NCBI GenBank assembly: GCA_964480635.1
Contig: CAYZQE010000009.1
Coordinates: 1 to 42,957 of the forward strand
From: CAYZQE01 sp964480635
GTDB lineage: Bacteria; Pseudomonadota; Gammaproteobacteria; GCA-001735895
DNA: 42,957 nt
Direction: 5' to 3'
This document shows, in pieces, positions 42,198 through 42,957 of this stretch; position 1 is the first letter of the stretch; every line of letters starts with the position of its first letter. The position numbers and the translations under genes are program-made. The notes under the pieces are model-generated. The model was given only the letters and a program-made list of their open reading frames with translations. It ran no database searches and was not told the DNA's origin.

Positions 42198-42491
42198 ATT
42201 GTTTACGTGTAAGTTTTTAAAAACACCAATTGGGTCTGCTTTCACAAGCCTTAATAATACACGTGCTGGGCCAGTTGGATGCCTGTGACCTTGCTCCCAG
42301 TTTTGAAGGGTACGAATATTAACGCCGAGTAAAGCCGCAAATTTAGATTGTGTAAAGCCAACATCATTTCGGATTGATTTAACATCAGGTTCTGGAAATT
42401 GATATAAATTTGACGCTTTAATTTCACCACGTTTAATTTTTCCTGCTTCTTCAATGCTTGCAATTAATTCATTAAATTGTTCATTTTTCAT
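42192..42491 (-). CDS. higA: HigA/NadS-type antitoxin, XRE helix-turn-helix
   Basis: 99 residues. The HTH region is VGFTQSKFAALLGVNIRTLQNWEQGHRHPTG, cited as FTQSKFAALLGV and LQNWEQGHRHP, typical of antitoxins paired with HigB/RelE toxins in toxin-first order. GGAG lies upstream of its ATG. It neutralises the toxin and, with it, represses the promoter at 42813-42841. The stop codon is formed by the integron core site. Confidence 0.9.
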   Translation of the reverse strand: MKNEQFNELIASIEEAGKIKRGEIKASNLYQFPEPDVKSIRNDVGFTQSKFAALLGVNIRTLQNWEQGHRHPTGPARVLLRLVKADPIGVFKNLHVNNA

Positions 42492-42519
42492 TCTTGAACT
42501 CCGAAGTTACTGTCTTTTT

Positions 42520-42807
42520 TTAAATTGATAATTGTTCTTTAGTTAAGTCAGATACTTCATTTTTTGCATAAGCAAAAAGCATAAATATTTGCTCTTGGCT
42601 TGATGCCCAATAATAGATAATTCGAGCACCTCCTCTTTTACCATGCCCACTACTTTTACAACGGACTTTTCTAATGCCACCGCTACCTTTCATAATATCA
42701 CCAGAATTAGGTGATTCAATTAGAGTGTTTTGAAAGGTGCGATATTCTTCACTATTTATTAAAGAATCAATTTGCTTAGTAAATATTGAAGTTTCAAAAA
42801 TAACCAT
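42520..42807 (-). CDS. higB: HigB2/RelE-family mRNA interferase toxin
   Basis: 95 residues. RelE-fold pattern: IFTKQIDSLINSEEYRTFQ, GDIMKGSGGIRKVRCKSSGHGKRGGARIIYYW, quoted as GSGGIRKVRC and GKRGGARIIYYW, then IFMLFAYAKNEVSDLT. The cluster of Arg and Lys residues forms the RNA-cleaving site in HigB2 toxins. Encoded before its antitoxin (28-bp gap), the reverse of relBE order. Not truncated, so likely active. Confidence 0.9.
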   Translation of the reverse strand: MVIFETSIFTKQIDSLINSEEYRTFQNTLIESPNSGDIMKGSGGIRKVRCKSSGHGKRGGARIIYYWASSQEQIFMLFAYAKNEVSDLTKEQLSI

Positions 42808-42812
42808 AAATC

Positions 42813-42841
42813 AAATATACGCCATTGACGTATATTTGCAA
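42813..42841 (-). promoter_or_regulatory. higBA promoter covered by a palindromic operator
   Basis: On the minus strand TTGCAA (42841-42836), 16-bp spacer, TATATT (42819-42814). A perfect 9-bp inverted repeat AAATATACG-n7-CGTATATTT (42813-42837) spans from -35 to -10, six bases before the toxin ATG. This is what antitoxin autoregulation would use. Confidence 0.8.
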
Positions 42842-42853
42842 GATCTATTAAAT

Positions 42854-42940
42854 GCATAACGATTAAGCTAAGTTGCCGCGCCACAATAGAGCCGAAGCGG
42901 CGCTGGAAGTGACGCGGTCAACTTGAGCGCCTTGGTACGC
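42854..42940 (-). repeat. attC-like site B with a degenerate outer box
   Basis: On the minus strand: degraded R'' GCGTACC, AAGGCG, CTCAAGTTGACCGCG arm, variable tip, CGCGGCAACTTAG arm and R' GTTATGC. One extra C in the left arm (CT-C-AAGTTG) orients it minus. The R'' should read RYYYAAC; the deviation coincides with the start of the hairpin at 42936. Confidence 0.65.
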
Positions 42941-42954
42941 CCAGCATGGGCGTA
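42936..42954. repeat. Perfect hairpin TACGCCCA-gca-TGGGCGTA at window end
   Basis: An 8-bp perfect stem with a 3-base loop immediately at the outer edge of attC site B. The window stops three bases later, so what it belongs to (next element, inserted intron or flanking chromosome) cannot be seen. Confidence 0.6.
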
Positions 42955-42957
42955 AAC

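Larger units (their letters stand above)
42135..42859 (-). mobile_element. Integron gene cassette carrying HigBA-type toxin-antitoxin
   Basis: On the minus strand the unit begins TTATGC (core of site B), carries toxin then antitoxin, and the antitoxin stop TAA lies inside GCATAAC at site C, the exact complement of GTTATGC. Cassette of 725 bp, a normal size. The genes have their own promoter and operator. TA cassettes are common stabilisers of chromosomal cassette arrays such as that of Vibrio cholerae. No integrase is in the window. Confidence 0.7.

Overview
The window looks like a chromosomal stretch of a low-GC, flagellated, aerobically respiring gammaproteobacterium. Gene order supports this: cspD/clpS-clpA/infA, fabD-fabG-acpP-fabF-pabC-mltG-tmk-holB-(pilZ)-tatD, sdhCDAB-sdhE-ygfX, iscRSU and nagZ-hpt-phosphorylase all follow gammaproteobacterial arrangements. 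A probable dsrS next to cysG (siroheme synthase) suggests, but does not prove, a sulfur oxidiser of the Thiotrichales/Chromatiales kind.

Layout. 1-3.3 kb: cold-shock protein, ClpS adaptor, ClpA unfoldase, IF-1. 3.4-13.6 kb: fatty-acid synthesis genes, then p-aminobenzoate/folate genes, peptidoglycan, nucleotide and replication genes. Two runs of exactly 100 N interrupt this part. One (7724-7823) is flanked by an identical 55-bp overlap and is almost certainly an unmerged contig join through an intact pabB. 13.5-20 kb: HDOD protein, YgfZ, the whole succinate dehydrogenase operon with its flavinylation factor, and YqiB. 20-22 kb: a TrpD-like phosphoribosyltransferase, preceded on its own strand by what reads as a tryptophan attenuator (leader peptide MWWMW, a hairpin, a terminator). 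This is the most interesting signal in the window. 22-28.7 kb: a MoxR ATPase with a VWA metallopeptidase-like partner, a frameshifted DUF4160 plus DUF2442 pair, probable DsrS, CysG and MotY. 28.8-36.5 kb: iscRSU with an IscR-type operator, heme A synthase (with a transposase scrap in front), IspF, NagZ, purine salvage, a HAD phosphatase and a Nudix hydrolase. 36.5-41.7 kb: an acyltransferase-alpha/beta hydrolase fusion and a divergent two-gene membrane VWA operon. 41.8 kb to the end: an integron-type cassette stretch with three attC-like sites and a HigBA/RelE toxin-antitoxin cassette. No integrase lies in the window.

Between genes there are three different long near-palindromes (5111-5235, 12607-12726, 22039-22128), several REP-like hairpins and four intrinsic terminators (one of them the attenuator). 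The core genes are ordinary housekeeping modules. The accessory signals are the attenuator, the cassette stretch, the palindromes, the RAYT remnant and the multi-domain proteins of unknown role.
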